Shown in pieces: positions 36,233-45,905 of a stretch of DNA of 64,000 nucleotides. This DNA is from Candidatus Neomicrothrix sp. UBA2983. GTDB lineage: Bacteria > Actinomycetota > Acidimicrobiia > Acidimicrobiales > MedAcidi-G1. Within the stretch, counting starts at the first letter, position 1. Every line of letters begins with the position of its first letter. The stretch covers positions 23,944-87,943 of the forward strand of contig DEAL01000009.1 in assembly GCA_002346745.1 (NCBI GenBank). The letters run 5' to 3'. The notes beneath the pieces are model-generated. The model was not told the DNA's origin. It was given only the letters and a program-made list of their open reading frames with translations, and did not search any database. Made by a program: the position numbers and the translations under genes.

Positions 36233-36238
36233 AACCTA
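36233..36238 (-). promoter_or_regulatory. -10 hexamer TAGGTT, leaderless promoter
   Basis: TAGGTT on the minus strand, 7 nt before the radA ATG at 36225; same hexamer as at 4974. Confidence 0.5.
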
Positions 36239-36264
36239 CGGACGGCCTGTGACAGCGCTCCCGG

Positions 36265-37845
36265 TCAGGTCCCGCCCCCGCCGCCCTCAGACTCCCCGGC
36301 ACCCCCCTCGGAGGACGTGGCCGACGTGCCACTCGGCCGAAACAGCTCGGCGAACCCGCCGATCACCGGGTGCGGGAAGCCCTCAGGGATCAGCGCCGAC
36401 CCGCGCATCAACACCGTCGACATGCCCATCGAGCGGGCCGCCTCGAGCGTCGGCGGCTCGGAGTCGATGAGCAGCATGTTGCGGAACGGCACACCCGACA
36501 TGCGGCGCAACGCCTCGAACATGGCCTGGCTGGGCTTGCGTGCCCCGACCTCGCCGCTGACCACCCAGTGGGCCATCAGCTCGTCGAGGCCCAGCCGCTC
36601 ACGCAGCACCTCGGTCCAGGGCAGCACGGCGTTGGTCAGGCACGCCACCGGCAGGCCGCGCTCCTTCATCCGGTCCAGGAACGGCAGCACGTCGCGACGC
36701 AGCTGTACCCGCTCGAGGTACTCGCGGTCCAGCGGCTCGGCCTCGCCGCGCACACCGATCGACGACCAGAACTCGGCCGTCGAGACGTGCCCCAGGCTGG
36801 CCGACCGGTACCGGTCGGCGACCTCCCGTGGGTCGGCGATCCCGCCCCGCTCGCGCACGAAGCGCACCAGCAGGCCCTCGGGGTCGCCGCCCGAGTCCCA
36901 GATGACGCCCACGCCGCCCAGCACCAGCAGTTCGAGCCGGCGTTCGCCTCGGTCCTCCTCGGCGCCCGACGACTCCTCGACGATCTCGTCCGCCCGCCGG
37001 GACGTCCGCGCCGGCCGCACCGCCCGGGGCGGACCGTCAGAGCGGCCGGCCAGGAACCCGCGGACCACGAGGAACACGGTCGCCAGCACCGCCAGCACCG
37101 CGGCCACGATGGCCCCGTTGCGCCACATGCGCGGCACCCGGTCGGTGAGTACGCCCTCGACGCCGAACCGGGTGGACGCCAGGTCGCCGAGCCCGATCGT
37201 CCACCTGGCGCCCTCGGCGTCGGCTGCCGGACCGCCCGGCAGCGCTGCCGACAGGGTCAGTTCGAACGACTCCTCGAGGTCGCAGGCGCCTGGCAGGCAG
37301 CCGACCAGCTCGGCAAGCTCGGCGTCGGTGCGCCCCAGCGGCAGGCCTGACAGGGTCTCGGTCAAATCGGCGTCGCTGAACAACTCCAGCCCGCCGCCGA
37401 GGTCGACCCGGCCGGCCAGGCGCCACTCGGTGCGGGCGAACGACCGGTGCCGGGTCAGCGCCACGTCCTCGAACACGTCCGGGCCGGCGATCTCGTCGAG
37501 CACATCGGGAAGTCGCGTGGCGGCGTCGAATGCCTTGGAGGCCGTGACGGTCGTGTCCCCCGTGGACAGGCGCCGGGGCCCGTCGACGGTCCACTCGGCG
37601 TCAACCAGGTCGTCGAGGCGCAGTTGCTCCTCGATCCCGCCGACGACCTCGACGGCCTCGTCGTCGAGGATCAGGCCGACGGTGACGGTGCCGCTGCCGT
37701 CCTCGGCCACCACGATGTCGACCGTGGCGTCGGCCCGGCAGCCCGTGGCGAGCAGCAGGCCCAGAAACGCGAGGAGGACCCACCGGAGAGGGGACGCGGC
37801 CGCACCCGAGGTCGGGCGCCACCTTCGGCGCGCAGGACGACGCAT
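36265..37845 (-). CDS. LppM-like lipoprotein fused to a degenerate HAD domain
   Basis: 526 residues. Signal and lipobox LLLATGC put the lipidated Cys at 36; about 37-240 resembles the extracytoplasmic LppM domain (TVDIVVAEDGSGTVTVG), followed by a membrane segment at 243-263 as in LppM. A cytoplasmic HAD-like domain occupies about 304-505. Motifs II (LTN, Thr404) and III (ARKPS, Lys437) are kept, but motif I reads LVLGGVGV, with Val308 where the nucleophilic Asp belongs, and motif IV reads IDSEPP with only one Asp (461). Phosphatase activity is therefore unlikely. ATG follows TAGCGT by 7 nt. Confidence 0.75.
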   Translation of the reverse strand: MRRPARRRWRPTSGAAASPLRWVLLAFLGLLLATGCRADATVDIVVAEDGSGTVTVGLILDDEAVEVVGGIEEQLRLDDLVDAEWTVDGPRRLSTGDTTVTASKAFDAATRLPDVLDEIAGPDVFEDVALTRHRSFARTEWRLAGRVDLGGGLELFSDADLTETLSGLPLGRTDAELAELVGCLPGACDLEESFELTLSAALPGGPAADAEGARWTIGLGDLASTRFGVEGVLTDRVPRMWRNGAIVAAVLAVLATVFLVVRGFLAGRSDGPPRAVRPARTSRRADEIVEESSGAEEDRGERRLELLVLGGVGVIWDSGGDPEGLLVRFVRERGGIADPREVADRYRSASLGHVSTAEFWSSIGVRGEAEPLDREYLERVQLRRDVLPFLDRMKERGLPVACLTNAVLPWTEVLRERLGLDELMAHWVVSGEVGARKPSQAMFEALRRMSGVPFRNMLLIDSEPPTLEAARSMGMSTVLMRGSALIPEGFPHPVIGGFAELFRPSGTSATSSEGGAGESEGGGGGT

Positions 37846-37852
37846 GGTCGGG

Positions 37853-37858
37853 ACGCTA
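37853..37858 (-). promoter_or_regulatory. -10 hexamer TAGCGT, leaderless promoter
   Basis: TAGCGT on the minus strand, 7 nt before the ATG at 37845 of the lipoprotein-HAD fusion, in the 48-nt spacer after clpC. Confidence 0.45.
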
Positions 37859-37893
37859 GGCGATGGGGCGGGGGCGGGGTTCGCGCAGGTGAA

Positions 37894-40425
37894 CTACTCG
37901 ACGCCCTCGACCGCCAGTTCGACGGTCGGCGGCTCGAAGCCCTCGATGGCCCGGAACACGACCTTCTGGGAGCCCTCGGCCTCGGGGTCGTCCTCGACGT
38001 CGACGACGACGATCTCGCCGGCCCGGAACTCCTTGTGGAGCAGGCGCTCCGACAGCGGGTCCTCGACCAGGCGCTGAATGGCCCGGCGCAACGGACGGGC
38101 ACCCAGGGTCGGGTCGTAGCCCTCCTTCGCCAGGTGCAACTTGGCAGCGTCGGTGAGCTCGAGGCCCATGCCCTGGCCGGCCAGCTGCTGGGAGACCCGC
38201 CGGATCATGAGGTCCACGATCCGGACGATCTCGGGCTGGGTGAGCTCGTGGAACACGATCGTGTCGTCGATGCGGTTCAGGAACTCGGGCCGGAAGTGGG
38301 CCTTGAGGGCGTCCTGCACCTTGGCCTTCATGCGCTCGTACGACACGGCCTCGTCGGCCTTGGCGAAGCCCAGGTTGGCCTTGCGCAGGTCGGCGGTGCC
38401 GAGGTTGGAGGTCATGATCAGGACGGTGTTGCGGAAGTCGACGGAGCGGCCCTGCGCGTCGGTGAGCCGCCCCTCCTCGAGGATCTGGAGCAGCGTGTTG
38501 AAGACGTCGGGGTGGGCTTTCTCGACCTCGTCGAACAGCACCACCGAGAACGGCTTGCGGCGGACGGCCTCGGTGAGCTGGCCGCCCTCCTCGTAGCCCA
38601 CGTAGCCGGGGGGCGAGCCGACGAGCCGGCTGACCGTGTGCTTCTCCATGTACTCGGACATATCGAGGGCGATGAGGGCCTGCTCGTCGCCGAACAGGAA
38701 CTCGGCCAGCGTCTTGGCCAACTCGGTCTTGCCGACGCCCGAGGGGCCGAGGAACACGAACGAGCCGGACGGCCGCTTGGGATCCTTGAGGCCGGCCCGG
38801 GTGCGGCGGATGGCCTGGCTGACCGCCTTGATGGCGTCCTCCTGGCCGATGACCCGCTTGTGCAGCTCGTCCTCCATGCGGAGCAGCTTCTGGGTCTCCT
38901 CCTCGGTGAGCTTGTAGACGGGGATGCCGGTCCAGACCGAGAGGACCTCGGCGATGGCCTCCTCGTCGACCTCCTCGAACAGGTCGACGCCGGACGAGCG
39001 GATCTCGGCCTCCTTGGCCTCCTTCTGTGCCAGCAGCTCCTTTTCGCGGTCGCGCAGCCGGCCGGCCTCCTCGAAGTCCTGGGACTCGACGGCGGCCTTC
39101 TTGCGCTGCACCACCTCGGCCAGGTCGGTCTCGAGTTCCCGCAGGTCCTCGGGCGTGTGCATGCGCTTGATGCGCAGCCGCGAGCCGGCCTCGTCGATCA
39201 GGTCGATGGCCTTGTCGGGCAGGTGCCGGTCGGAGATGTACCGGTCGGCCAGGTTGGCGGCGGCCACCAGCGCCTGGTCGGTGATGGTGATCCGGTGGTG
39301 CTCCTCGTACCGCTCGCGGAGGCCCTTCAGGATCTCGATGCTGTGGGCGACGGTGGGCTCGTCGACGGTGATGGGCTGGAAGCGTCGCTCGAGGGCGGCG
39401 TCCTTCTCGAGGTGCTTGCGGTACTCGTCGAGCGTAGTGGCGCCGATGGTCTGCAGCTCCCCGCGTGCCAGCATCGGCTTGAGGATCGAGGCGGCGTCGA
39501 TGGCGCCCTCGGCGGCGCCTGCGCCGACCAGCGTGTGGATCTCGTCGATGAACAGGACGATGTCGCCTCGGGTGCGGATCTCCTTGAGGACCTTCTTGAG
39601 GCGTTCCTCGAAGTCGCCCCGGTAGCGGCTGCCGGCCACCAGCGCCCCCAGGTCGAGGGTGTAGAGCTGGCGGTCCTTGATGGTCTCGGGGACGTCGTCG
39701 TTGGCGATCATCTGGGCCAGGCCCTCGACGATGGCGGTCTTGCCGACGCCGGGTTCGCCGATCAGCACCGGGTTGTTCTTGGTGCGTCGGGACAGCACCT
39801 GCATGACCCGCTCGGTCTCGCGGTGCCGGCCGATGACGGGGTCGAGCTTCTTCTCGCGGGCCATCTGCGTGAGGTTGCGGCCGAACTGGTCGAGCACCAT
39901 CGAGCCGGAGGCGGCGTCGCCGCTGCCGCCGCCCGAGGAGGCCCGGGCCTTCTCGCCGCCACCCGAGGGGGCGCCCGACCCCGAGCCCGAGTAGCCGGAG
40001 AGCAGTTGGATGACCTGCTGGCGCACCCGGGAGAGGTCGGCGCCCAACTTGACCAGAACCTGGGCGGCCACGCCCTCGCCCTCGCGGATGAGGCCGAGCA
40101 GGATGTGCTCGGTGCCGATGTAGTTGTGGCCCAGTTGGAGGGCCTCGCGCAGCGAGAGTTCGAGGACCTTCTTGGCCCGCGGGGTGAAGGGGATGTGGCC
40201 GCTGGGCGACTGGCTGCCCTGGCCGATGATCTCCTCGACCTGGTTGCGCACGGCCTCGAGGGAGATGCCGAGCTCCTCGAGGGCCTTGGCGGCCACGCCC
40301 TCGCCCTCGTGGATGAGGCCGAGCAGGATGTGCTCGGTGCCGATGTAGTTGTGGTTGAGCAGGCGGGCCTCCTCCTGCGCCAGCACCACGACCCGGCGGG
40401 CCCTGTCGGTAAACCGCTCGAACAA
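37894..40425 (-). CDS. clpC: ATP-dependent Clp protease ATPase subunit ClpC
   Basis: 843 residues, matching actinobacterial ClpC1. Twin Clp-N repeats ([19 protein letters not shown] and its copy at about 80), AAA-1 Walker [10 protein letters not shown], the UVR-containing middle domain ([16 protein letters not shown]), and AAA-2 Walker [12 protein letters not shown]. It unfolds substrates for ClpP. Family members begin [11 protein letters not shown]; here that Met is a TTG at 40425 with AGGAGAAGG just upstream. The longer frame to ATG 40596 adds an atypical 57-residue leader and is rejected. Confidence 0.94.
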   Translation of the reverse strand: MFERFTDRARRVVVLAQEEARLLNHNYIGTEHILLGLIHEGEGVAAKALEELGISLEAVRNQVEEIIGQGSQSPSGHIPFTPRAKKVLELSLREALQLGHNYIGTEHILLGLIREGEGVAAQVLVKLGADLSRVRQQVIQLLSGYSGSGSGAPSGGGEKARASSGGGSGDAASGSMVLDQFGRNLTQMAREKKLDPVIGRHRETERVMQVLSRRTKNNPVLIGEPGVGKTAIVEGLAQMIANDDVPETIKDRQLYTLDLGALVAGSRYRGDFEERLKKVLKEIRTRGDIVLFIDEIHTLVGAGAAEGAIDAASILKPMLARGELQTIGATTLDEYRKHLEKDAALERRFQPITVDEPTVAHSIEILKGLRERYEEHHRITITDQALVAAANLADRYISDRHLPDKAIDLIDEAGSRLRIKRMHTPEDLRELETDLAEVVQRKKAAVESQDFEEAGRLRDREKELLAQKEAKEAEIRSSGVDLFEEVDEEAIAEVLSVWTGIPVYKLTEEETQKLLRMEDELHKRVIGQEDAIKAVSQAIRRTRAGLKDPKRPSGSFVFLGPSGVGKTELAKTLAEFLFGDEQALIALDMSEYMEKHTVSRLVGSPPGYVGYEEGGQLTEAVRRKPFSVVLFDEVEKAHPDVFNTLLQILEEGRLTDAQGRSVDFRNTVLIMTSNLGTADLRKANLGFAKADEAVSYERMKAKVQDALKAHFRPEFLNRIDDTIVFHELTQPEIVRIVDLMIRRVSQQLAGQGMGLELTDAAKLHLAKEGYDPTLGARPLRRAIQRLVEDPLSERLLHKEFRAGEIVVVDVEDDPEAEGSQKVVFRAIEGFEPPTVELAVEGVE

Positions 40426-40586
40426 CCGGCCTTCTCCTCGTTCCTGTTCCTGCGCCTGCTCCGGCGCCTTCCTGTCGGTCGCCGGGGTCCGGCGTCCGTT
40501 CGCCCCTGCGATGAGTGTATCCACGGCCCGTGACGAGTGGCCGGGGGGCGCCGTCCGGTCCGGTTTCGCGCCGTCGGCCCCCGTCG

Positions 40587-40592
40587 TATCCT
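40587..40592 (+). promoter_or_regulatory. -10 hexamer TATCCT, leaderless promoter
   Basis: TATCCT, 6 nt before the GTG at 40599 of the polyprenyl synthase gene, in the spacer divergent to clpC. Confidence 0.45.
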
Positions 40593-40598
40593 CCAACG

Positions 40599-41603
40599 GT
40601 GCCCGTACCCGCCGAATCGACCTCGCTGCTCGAACTCCCGGGCATGGCCGACGACCTGGGCCGCGTCGACGACGAACTGCGCCGGGTGGTCGCCAGCGAC
40701 GACCCGTTCCTCACCGAGGTCGCCCGACACCTGATCGACGCCGGCGGCAAGCGGGTGCGACCCGCCCTCACCATCACCGCCTCGCTGGCGACGGCGCCGG
40801 AACCCGGACCTGCCATCCAGGAGGCCGTCCGCGGCGGCGTCGCCGTCGAACTGGTCCACCAGGGCTCCCTGTACCACGATGACGTCATCGACGGTGCCGA
40901 CACCCGGCGCACCGTCCAGAGCGTCAACGCCCGCTTCGGGAACCTCGAGGCCATCCTGGCCGGCGACTACCTCCTGGCCCGGGCCTCGGAGATCGCCGCC
41001 GACCTCGGCACCGAGGTGGCCGGGTTGCTGGCCAGCACGATCGCCGGCCTCTGCGAGGGCCAGGTCCGCGAACTGGCCAGCAACTACGACGTCGACCGCA
41101 CCGAGGCGGCCTACCTGGAGTCGATCGGCGGCAAGACCGCCGTCCTGCTGGCCACGGCCGCGCGCATCGGCGGCATCGTCGCCGACCTGCCCCGCGACCA
41201 CGTCGACGCCCTCACCGGGTTCGGCCACGCCTACGGCATGGCGTTCCAGGTGGTCGACGACGTGCTCGACCTGACCGCCACCGACGGCCAACTCGGCAAG
41301 CCCGCCGGCAACGACCTCTGCGAGGGCGTCTACACACTGCCGGTAATCCGCACGCTGGCCGGTCCGGCCGGCGAGGAGCTGCGCCACCTGCTGGGCGGTC
41401 CGATCGACGAGGACGCCCGGGACCGGGCGCTCGCCATCGTGCGGGCTGACCCGTCACTGGCCGACTCGATGGCCACCGCGGTGGCCTACACTACCGAGGC
41501 CGGCGACCTGCTCGACCAACTGCCGTCCACGCCGGCGGTGGCCACGCTGCGCCAGACCTGCGACCTGCTGCTGGCCCGGGTCGACGCCGCGGCAGCCGGC
41601 TAG
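40599..41603 (+). CDS. Trans-polyprenyl diphosphate synthase
   Basis: 334 residues. First Asp-rich motif [12 protein letters not shown] (about 92-103) and second [10 protein letters not shown] (about 222-231); GGKRVRPAL (about 48-56) binds isopentenyl diphosphate. It elongates an allylic diphosphate, probably to a menaquinone side chain of 7-9 units; the chain length cannot be read with confidence. GTG 40599 is supported by TATCCT. The TAG stop shares a CTAG with the lysS stop on the opposite strand. Confidence 0.85.
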   Translation: MPVPAESTSLLELPGMADDLGRVDDELRRVVASDDPFLTEVARHLIDAGGKRVRPALTITASLATAPEPGPAIQEAVRGGVAVELVHQGSLYHDDVIDGADTRRTVQSVNARFGNLEAILAGDYLLARASEIAADLGTEVAGLLASTIAGLCEGQVRELASNYDVDRTEAAYLESIGGKTAVLLATAARIGGIVADLPRDHVDALTGFGHAYGMAFQVVDDVLDLTATDGQLGKPAGNDLCEGVYTLPVIRTLAGPAGEELRHLLGGPIDEDARDRALAIVRADPSLADSMATAVAYTTEAGDLLDQLPSTPAVATLRQTCDLLLARVDAAAAG

Positions 41604-43117
41604 GACCCGGCGCCCTCGTCGGCGTCGCCTTCTCCGTCACCCCCGTCGCCAGGGTCGGCCGGCGTCCCCAGGCCCTGCTCGGGCCGCAGCGTCGGGAACA
41701 GGATGACGTCCCGGATGGCGGTCGTGCCCGTCAGCAGCATGACCAGCCGGTCGATGCCGATGCCGAGGCCACCCGTCGGCGGCAGCCCGTACTCGAGGGC
41801 CCGCAGGTAGTCCTCGTCCACGACCATGGCCTCGTCGTCGCCGGCCGCACGACCCGCCTCCTGGGCCTCGAAGCGCTCCCGCTGGTCGTCCGGGTCGACG
41901 AGCTCAGTGAAGGCGTTGCACAACTCGCGGCCCGCCACGATGCCCTCGAAACGCTCGACCCAGCCGGGCCGGTCCCGGTGATCGCGCGACAGCGGCGAGA
42001 CCTCCTTGGGGTAGTCGACGACGAACACCGGGCCCCAGAGCTCCGGCTCGGTGGTCTTCTCGTAGAGCTCCATGATCAGCTTGCCGGGTCCGTCGTGGTC
42101 CTTGACCGGGATGTCGCGCTCCTCGCACAAGCGGACCAGTTCGTCGCGGGGCGTGTCGAGGTCGATCTCGAGGCCGGCGTGCTCGGCCAGCAACTCGGTA
42201 AGGGTGGCCCGCCGCCACGGCACCGACAGGTCGAGTTGGCGACCGTCGTACTCGAGCTGCGTGGTGCCGAGCAGCGTCTCGGCCAGGTGGGCGACCAGTT
42301 CCTCGACCAGCGCCATGATGTCGTGGTAGTCGGCGTAGGCCTGGTAGAGCTCGAGCATCGTGAACTCGGGGTTGTGCCGGGTCGACACCCCCTCGTTGCG
42401 GAACACCCGGGCCACCTCGAACACCCGCTCCATGCCGCCGACCGTGAGCCGCTTCAGGTACAGCTCGGGGGCGATGCGCAGGTAGAGGTCCAGGTCGAGG
42501 GCGTTGTGGTGCGTCGTGAACGGCCGGGCCAGGGCCCCGCCGGGGATGGGATGGAACACGGGTGTCTCGACCTCGAGGAACCCGCGGTCCTCCAGCCAGC
42601 GGCGCATCACCGAGAGCGCCCGACTACGCAGGACGAACGCCTCCCGGGCCTCGTCGGTCACCCAGAGGTCGACGTAGCGCTGCCGGTAGCGGGTGTCGGT
42701 GTCGGAGATGCCGTGCCACTTGTCGGGGAACGGCCGGCGGGCCGCGGCGAGGCGCACCCACTCCCCCACGCGGACCGACAGTTCGCCGCGCCGCGTCACG
42801 ATGACCTCACCGGTGACGCCGACCCAGTCGCCGAGGTGCAGTCCGGTGAACCCGGCGAAGTCAGGGGTGGACTTCTCGGGAGCGAAGAGCTGGACCCGGC
42901 CGGTGGCATCCTGGAGCACCCCGAAGAACAGCTTCCCCTGGTCGCGGCGCAGCATGAGGCGGCCGGCGAGGGTGACAACGATGCCGGTCTCGGCGCCGGC
43001 CTCCAGGTCGCCGTGGGCGGCGTGCAGGCCGGCGGCGGTGGCGGTCGGCTCGAAGCGGTAGGGGATGCCGTCGGTGCCCATGGACTCGGATGACTCCGGA
43101 ATGCCGTCGTCGCTCAT
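41600..43117 (-). CDS. lysS: Lysyl-tRNA synthetase, class II
   Basis: 505 residues. The N-terminal OB fold (about 47-150) binds the anticodon; motif 2 is RVFRNEGVSTRHNPEFTMLE (about 238-257) and motif 3 GLGIGIDRLVML (about 455-466). The C-terminal tail is acidic ([18 protein letters not shown]), an uncommon ending. Starts 4 nt after the coaX stop. Follows coaX as in other actinobacteria. Confidence 0.95.
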   Translation of the reverse strand: MSDDGIPESSESMGTDGIPYRFEPTATAAGLHAAHGDLEAGAETGIVVTLAGRLMLRRDQGKLFFGVLQDATGRVQLFAPEKSTPDFAGFTGLHLGDWVGVTGEVIVTRRGELSVRVGEWVRLAAARRPFPDKWHGISDTDTRYRQRYVDLWVTDEAREAFVLRSRALSVMRRWLEDRGFLEVETPVFHPIPGGALARPFTTHHNALDLDLYLRIAPELYLKRLTVGGMERVFEVARVFRNEGVSTRHNPEFTMLELYQAYADYHDIMALVEELVAHLAETLLGTTQLEYDGRQLDLSVPWRRATLTELLAEHAGLEIDLDTPRDELVRLCEERDIPVKDHDGPGKLIMELYEKTTEPELWGPVFVVDYPKEVSPLSRDHRDRPGWVERFEGIVAGRELCNAFTELVDPDDQRERFEAQEAGRAAGDDEAMVVDEDYLRALEYGLPPTGGLGIGIDRLVMLLTGTTAIRDVILFPTLRPEQGLGTPADPGDGGDGEGDADEGAGS

Positions 43118-43121
43118 CGAT

Positions 43122-43913
43122 TCAGTGCTCCTGGTTGCGGAAGAAGACGATCCGCAGGCCGTGCAGCGTCAGGAACGGCTCGACGTGCTCGATGGTCTCG
43201 GCGACCGGGGCGATCAGGGGCGCCAGGCCGCCGGTGGCGACGACCGTGCAGCCCCCCAACTCGGCCTGGAACCGCTCGACCATCCCGTCGATCTGGGAGG
43301 CGAACCCGAACACGGCGCCCGACTGCAGCGACTCCACGGTGCTCTTGCCGATCACGCTGCGGGGGGCGACCAGTTCGACGGCCCGCAGTGCCGCCGCCCG
43401 ACCGAACAGGGCGTCGAGGCTGATCTCGACGCCCGGGGCGATGGCCCCGCCAATGAACTCGCCGTTGGCCGAGATGACGTCGAAGTTGTTTCCGGTGCCG
43501 AAGTCGACGACGACGGTGGGCCCGCCGTACAGGTCGAAGGCGGCGACGGCGTTGGCGATGCGGTCGGCGCCGACCTCCTTCGGGTTGTCGTAGAGGATCG
43601 CCATGCCCGTGCGGACGCCCGGCTCGATGACGATCGGCTCGACGTCGATGTTGCGCTCGACCATCTCGCGCAGGCTGGCGAGCACCCGGGGCACGCCGGC
43701 GCAGATCGCCACGCCATCCACGTCGAAGGGGTAGCCGGCCGACTGCAGGAGGCTGCGGATGACGACGGCGTGCTCGTCGGCGGTGCGCACGGCGTCCGTG
43801 GCGATGCGCCAGTGGTCGAGCAGGCCGGCGTCGGCGGTGGCCCCCGACACGAGTTCGCGGTCGTAGAGGCCGATGACGGTCTGCGTGTTGCCGACGTCGA
43901 TTGTCAGTAGCAA
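43122..43913 (-). CDS. coaX: Type III pantothenate kinase
   Basis: 263 residues. The ASKHA-type phosphate loop TIDVGNTQTVIG sits at residues 4-15, and VVDFGTGNNFDVI (about 118-130) and GGAIAPGVEIS (about 138-148) are family motifs; Asn replaces Thr in the usual DxGTAtt. It phosphorylates pantothenate, the first CoA step. TTG 43913 is the start: GGAGGAG lies 7 nt upstream and the protein then begins MLLTIDVGN as expected. Precedes lysS. Confidence 0.93.
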   Translation of the reverse strand: MLLTIDVGNTQTVIGLYDRELVSGATADAGLLDHWRIATDAVRTADEHAVVIRSLLQSAGYPFDVDGVAICAGVPRVLASLREMVERNIDVEPIVIEPGVRTGMAILYDNPKEVGADRIANAVAAFDLYGGPTVVVDFGTGNNFDVISANGEFIGGAIAPGVEISLDALFGRAAALRAVELVAPRSVIGKSTVESLQSGAVFGFASQIDGMVERFQAELGGCTVVATGGLAPLIAPVAETIEHVEPFLTLHGLRIVFFRNQEH

Positions 43914-44004
43914 GGTCGCTCCTCCGGAATGGTTTCGGCGCCTGGGGTCATCATCGCACGATCCGGTCAGCCAGCCGACCCTTGGTGGCGGCGGGAGGCT
44001 GGGT

Positions 44005-44886
44005 TCAGCCGGTGGCCTCGAGGTCGAGGCCGAGGTCGAGGGCCGAGGACGCCTGGGTGAGGGCGCTGCTGGAGATGCAGTCGACGCCCGTGGCGGCGTA
44101 GTCGGCCACCGTGTCGAGGGTGATGCCTCCCGACGCCTCGAGCAGCGGCACCCGGCCGCCGGCCTCACCGTGGACCCGCGCGGCGGCGACCGCCTCGCGC
44201 ACGGTGTCGGGCGACATATTGTCGAGCAGGAGGGCGTCGGCGCCGGCGGTCAACGCCTCGGCCACCTGGTCGAGGCTGTCGCACTCGACGTGGACGATGC
44301 GGCCCGGCCACAGGTCGTGGGCCCGCTTGACCGCCGAGGTGATGTCGGTGCCGCGCAGGTGGTTGTCCTTGAGCATCACCCAGTCACTCAGGTTGGCCCG
44401 GTGGTTGCGGCCCCCACCGGCCCTCACGGCGGCCTTCTCGAGAGCGCGCAGGCCCGGGGTGGTCTTGCGGGTGTCCCACACCACGGCGCCGCCGCCGGCC
44501 GCGGCGACCCAGTGGGCGACCCCGGTGGCGACGCCCGAGAGGTGGCCGAGGAAGTTGAGGGCGGTCCGCTCGGCGGTCAGCACCGGCGCCAGGGGGCCGT
44601 CCACGGTGGCGACCACGCTGCCGGCGGCGAGCGGGTCGCCATCGCCCAAACGCCAGTCGACCTCGACCTCGGTGCCCGCCTGCCGGGCAACCTGCCGGAA
44701 CGCCTCGTCGGCACAGGCGGTGCCGGCCAGCACGCCGTCGCGGCGGGCGACGATGGCACCGACCGCCCTGGCGTCCGGGGGCACGAGGGCGGCGCTGAGG
44801 TCACCGAGGGGCGTGAGGTCCTCGACGAGGGCACGTTGGACGGCCTCGACGACGGCGGTGGCAGGAGGTTCGACGGTCGGGCTCAC
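44005..44886 (-). CDS. nadC: Nicotinate-nucleotide pyrophosphorylase (carboxylating)
   Basis: 293 residues. WDTRKTTPGLRALEKAAVRAGGGRNHR (about 141-167) is the quinolinate-binding signature, and VMLKDNHLRG (about 172-181) the catalytic lysine. It converts quinolinate and PRPP to nicotinate mononucleotide. nadA and nadB are not in the window. GTG start; the spacer before coaX is 91 nt, so co-transcription is possible. Confidence 0.94.
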   Translation of the reverse strand: MSPTVEPPATAVVEAVQRALVEDLTPLGDLSAALVPPDARAVGAIVARRDGVLAGTACADEAFRQVARQAGTEVEVDWRLGDGDPLAAGSVVATVDGPLAPVLTAERTALNFLGHLSGVATGVAHWVAAAGGGAVVWDTRKTTPGLRALEKAAVRAGGGRNHRANLSDWVMLKDNHLRGTDITSAVKRAHDLWPGRIVHVECDSLDQVAEALTAGADALLLDNMSPDTVREAVAAARVHGEAGGRVPLLEASGGITLDTVADYAATGVDCISSSALTQASSALDLGLDLEATG

Positions 44887-45041
44887 GCCTCCAGCCTGCC
44901 GACCCGACCGCGGTCCGCCAACCGTCGGCGCACCAACCCCGGTCGACCCCGAGCACCAGCCGTTGGCGCACGGCGTCGCCGGTGGACGAATGGTCCCCGC
45001 CGGAGTTCACCGCCCGGTTCCCTCCGTCTCCGGGCCGGGAG

Positions 45042-45905
45042 TCACGTCACCACGACTCCCACATTGTCGATGAGCCGGGCGTTGCCGAGTCGAGCCGCGA
45101 CGAGCAGTCGTACCTCGTCGCCGGCGTCAAGCCGGTCAGGAGCCAGGAAGGTGGCGGACTCGACCAGCGCCGCGTAGTCGGTCTCGACCAGCGGTGCCCC
45201 GGCGAGCACCTCCTCCATGGCGGCGATGACGGCGTCCGGATCGCGCTCCCCGTCCTCGACGATGGCGGCACCGGCCCGCAGCGCGCGGTACAGCACCGTC
45301 GCCTGGCGGCGCTCCTCATCGCGCAGGTAGACGTTGCGGCTGGACTTCGCCAGCCCGTCGGGCTCGCGGACCGTCGGACGGCCGACCACCTCGACCGGCA
45401 GAGCCAGGTCGGCGACCATTCCCCGTATGACGGCCAGTTGCTGAAAGTCCTTCTCGCCGAAGTAGGCGCGGCACGGACCGACGATCCGGAACAGCCGGGC
45501 GACCACCGTTGCCACGCCGGCGAAGTGGGTGGGCCGGCTGGCGCCCTCCAACGGGCCGGCGACCACGCCTGGGGCGACGGGCTCGTCCTCGCCCTCCGGG
45601 TAGACCTCGTCGACGGTCGGGTGGAACACCAGGTCGGACCCGTGGTCGCCGCAGCGGGCCACGTCGGCGTCGAGGTCCCGCGGGTAGTCGGCTAGATCCT
45701 CGCTGGGAGCGAACTGGAGCGGGTTCACGAAGACGGACACCACGGTCAGGTCGTTGGCGGCGACCGAGGCGTCGACCAGCGAGCCGTGACCCTCGTGGAG
45801 GTAGCCCATGGTCGGCACGAAACCGACCGACGACCCGGCCTCCCGGACGGTGTCCAGCCGTCGTCGGAGGTCGGCGGCGGCGGTGACGACCTCGGGGGCA
45901 CTCAC
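45042..45905 (-). CDS. panC: Pantothenate synthetase
   Basis: 287 residues. FVPTMGYLHEGH (about 29-40) is the ATP-binding HxGH region, FGEKDFQQL (about 148-156) and LAKSSRNVYL (about 184-193) the family's other signatures. It ligates pantoate and beta-alanine, feeding coaX. panB and panD are absent. GTG overlaps the DUF2520 stop (GTGA). A 155-nt spacer to nadC shows no feature. Confidence 0.95.
   Translation of the reverse strand: MSAPEVVTAAADLRRRLDTVREAGSSVGFVPTMGYLHEGHGSLVDASVAANDLTVVSVFVNPLQFAPSEDLADYPRDLDADVARCGDHGSDLVFHPTVDEVYPEGEDEPVAPGVVAGPLEGASRPTHFAGVATVVARLFRIVGPCRAYFGEKDFQQLAVIRGMVADLALPVEVVGRPTVREPDGLAKSSRNVYLRDEERRQATVLYRALRAGAAIVEDGERDPDAVIAAMEEVLAGAPLVETDYAALVESATFLAPDRLDAGDEVRLLVAARLGNARLIDNVGVVVT

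Noticed and set aside
40500..40518. ClgR-like site upstream of clpC (CGC...GCG)
   Set aside because: The half-sites are 4 nt apart rather than 5, and the flanks do not match.
37447..40533. 1028-codon open frame antisense to clpC
   Set aside because: It is opposite a certain ClpC gene, is rich in repetitive acidic and Gln/His stretches typical of high-G+C antisense frames, and matches no family.
40426..40596. 57-residue N-terminal extension of ClpC from ATG 40596
   Set aside because: Unlike any ClpC N-terminus, and the TTG at 40425 has a strong Shine-Dalgarno sequence.
44887..45041. Possible small gene between nadC and panC
   Set aside because: No frame with start, coding character or promoter signal.
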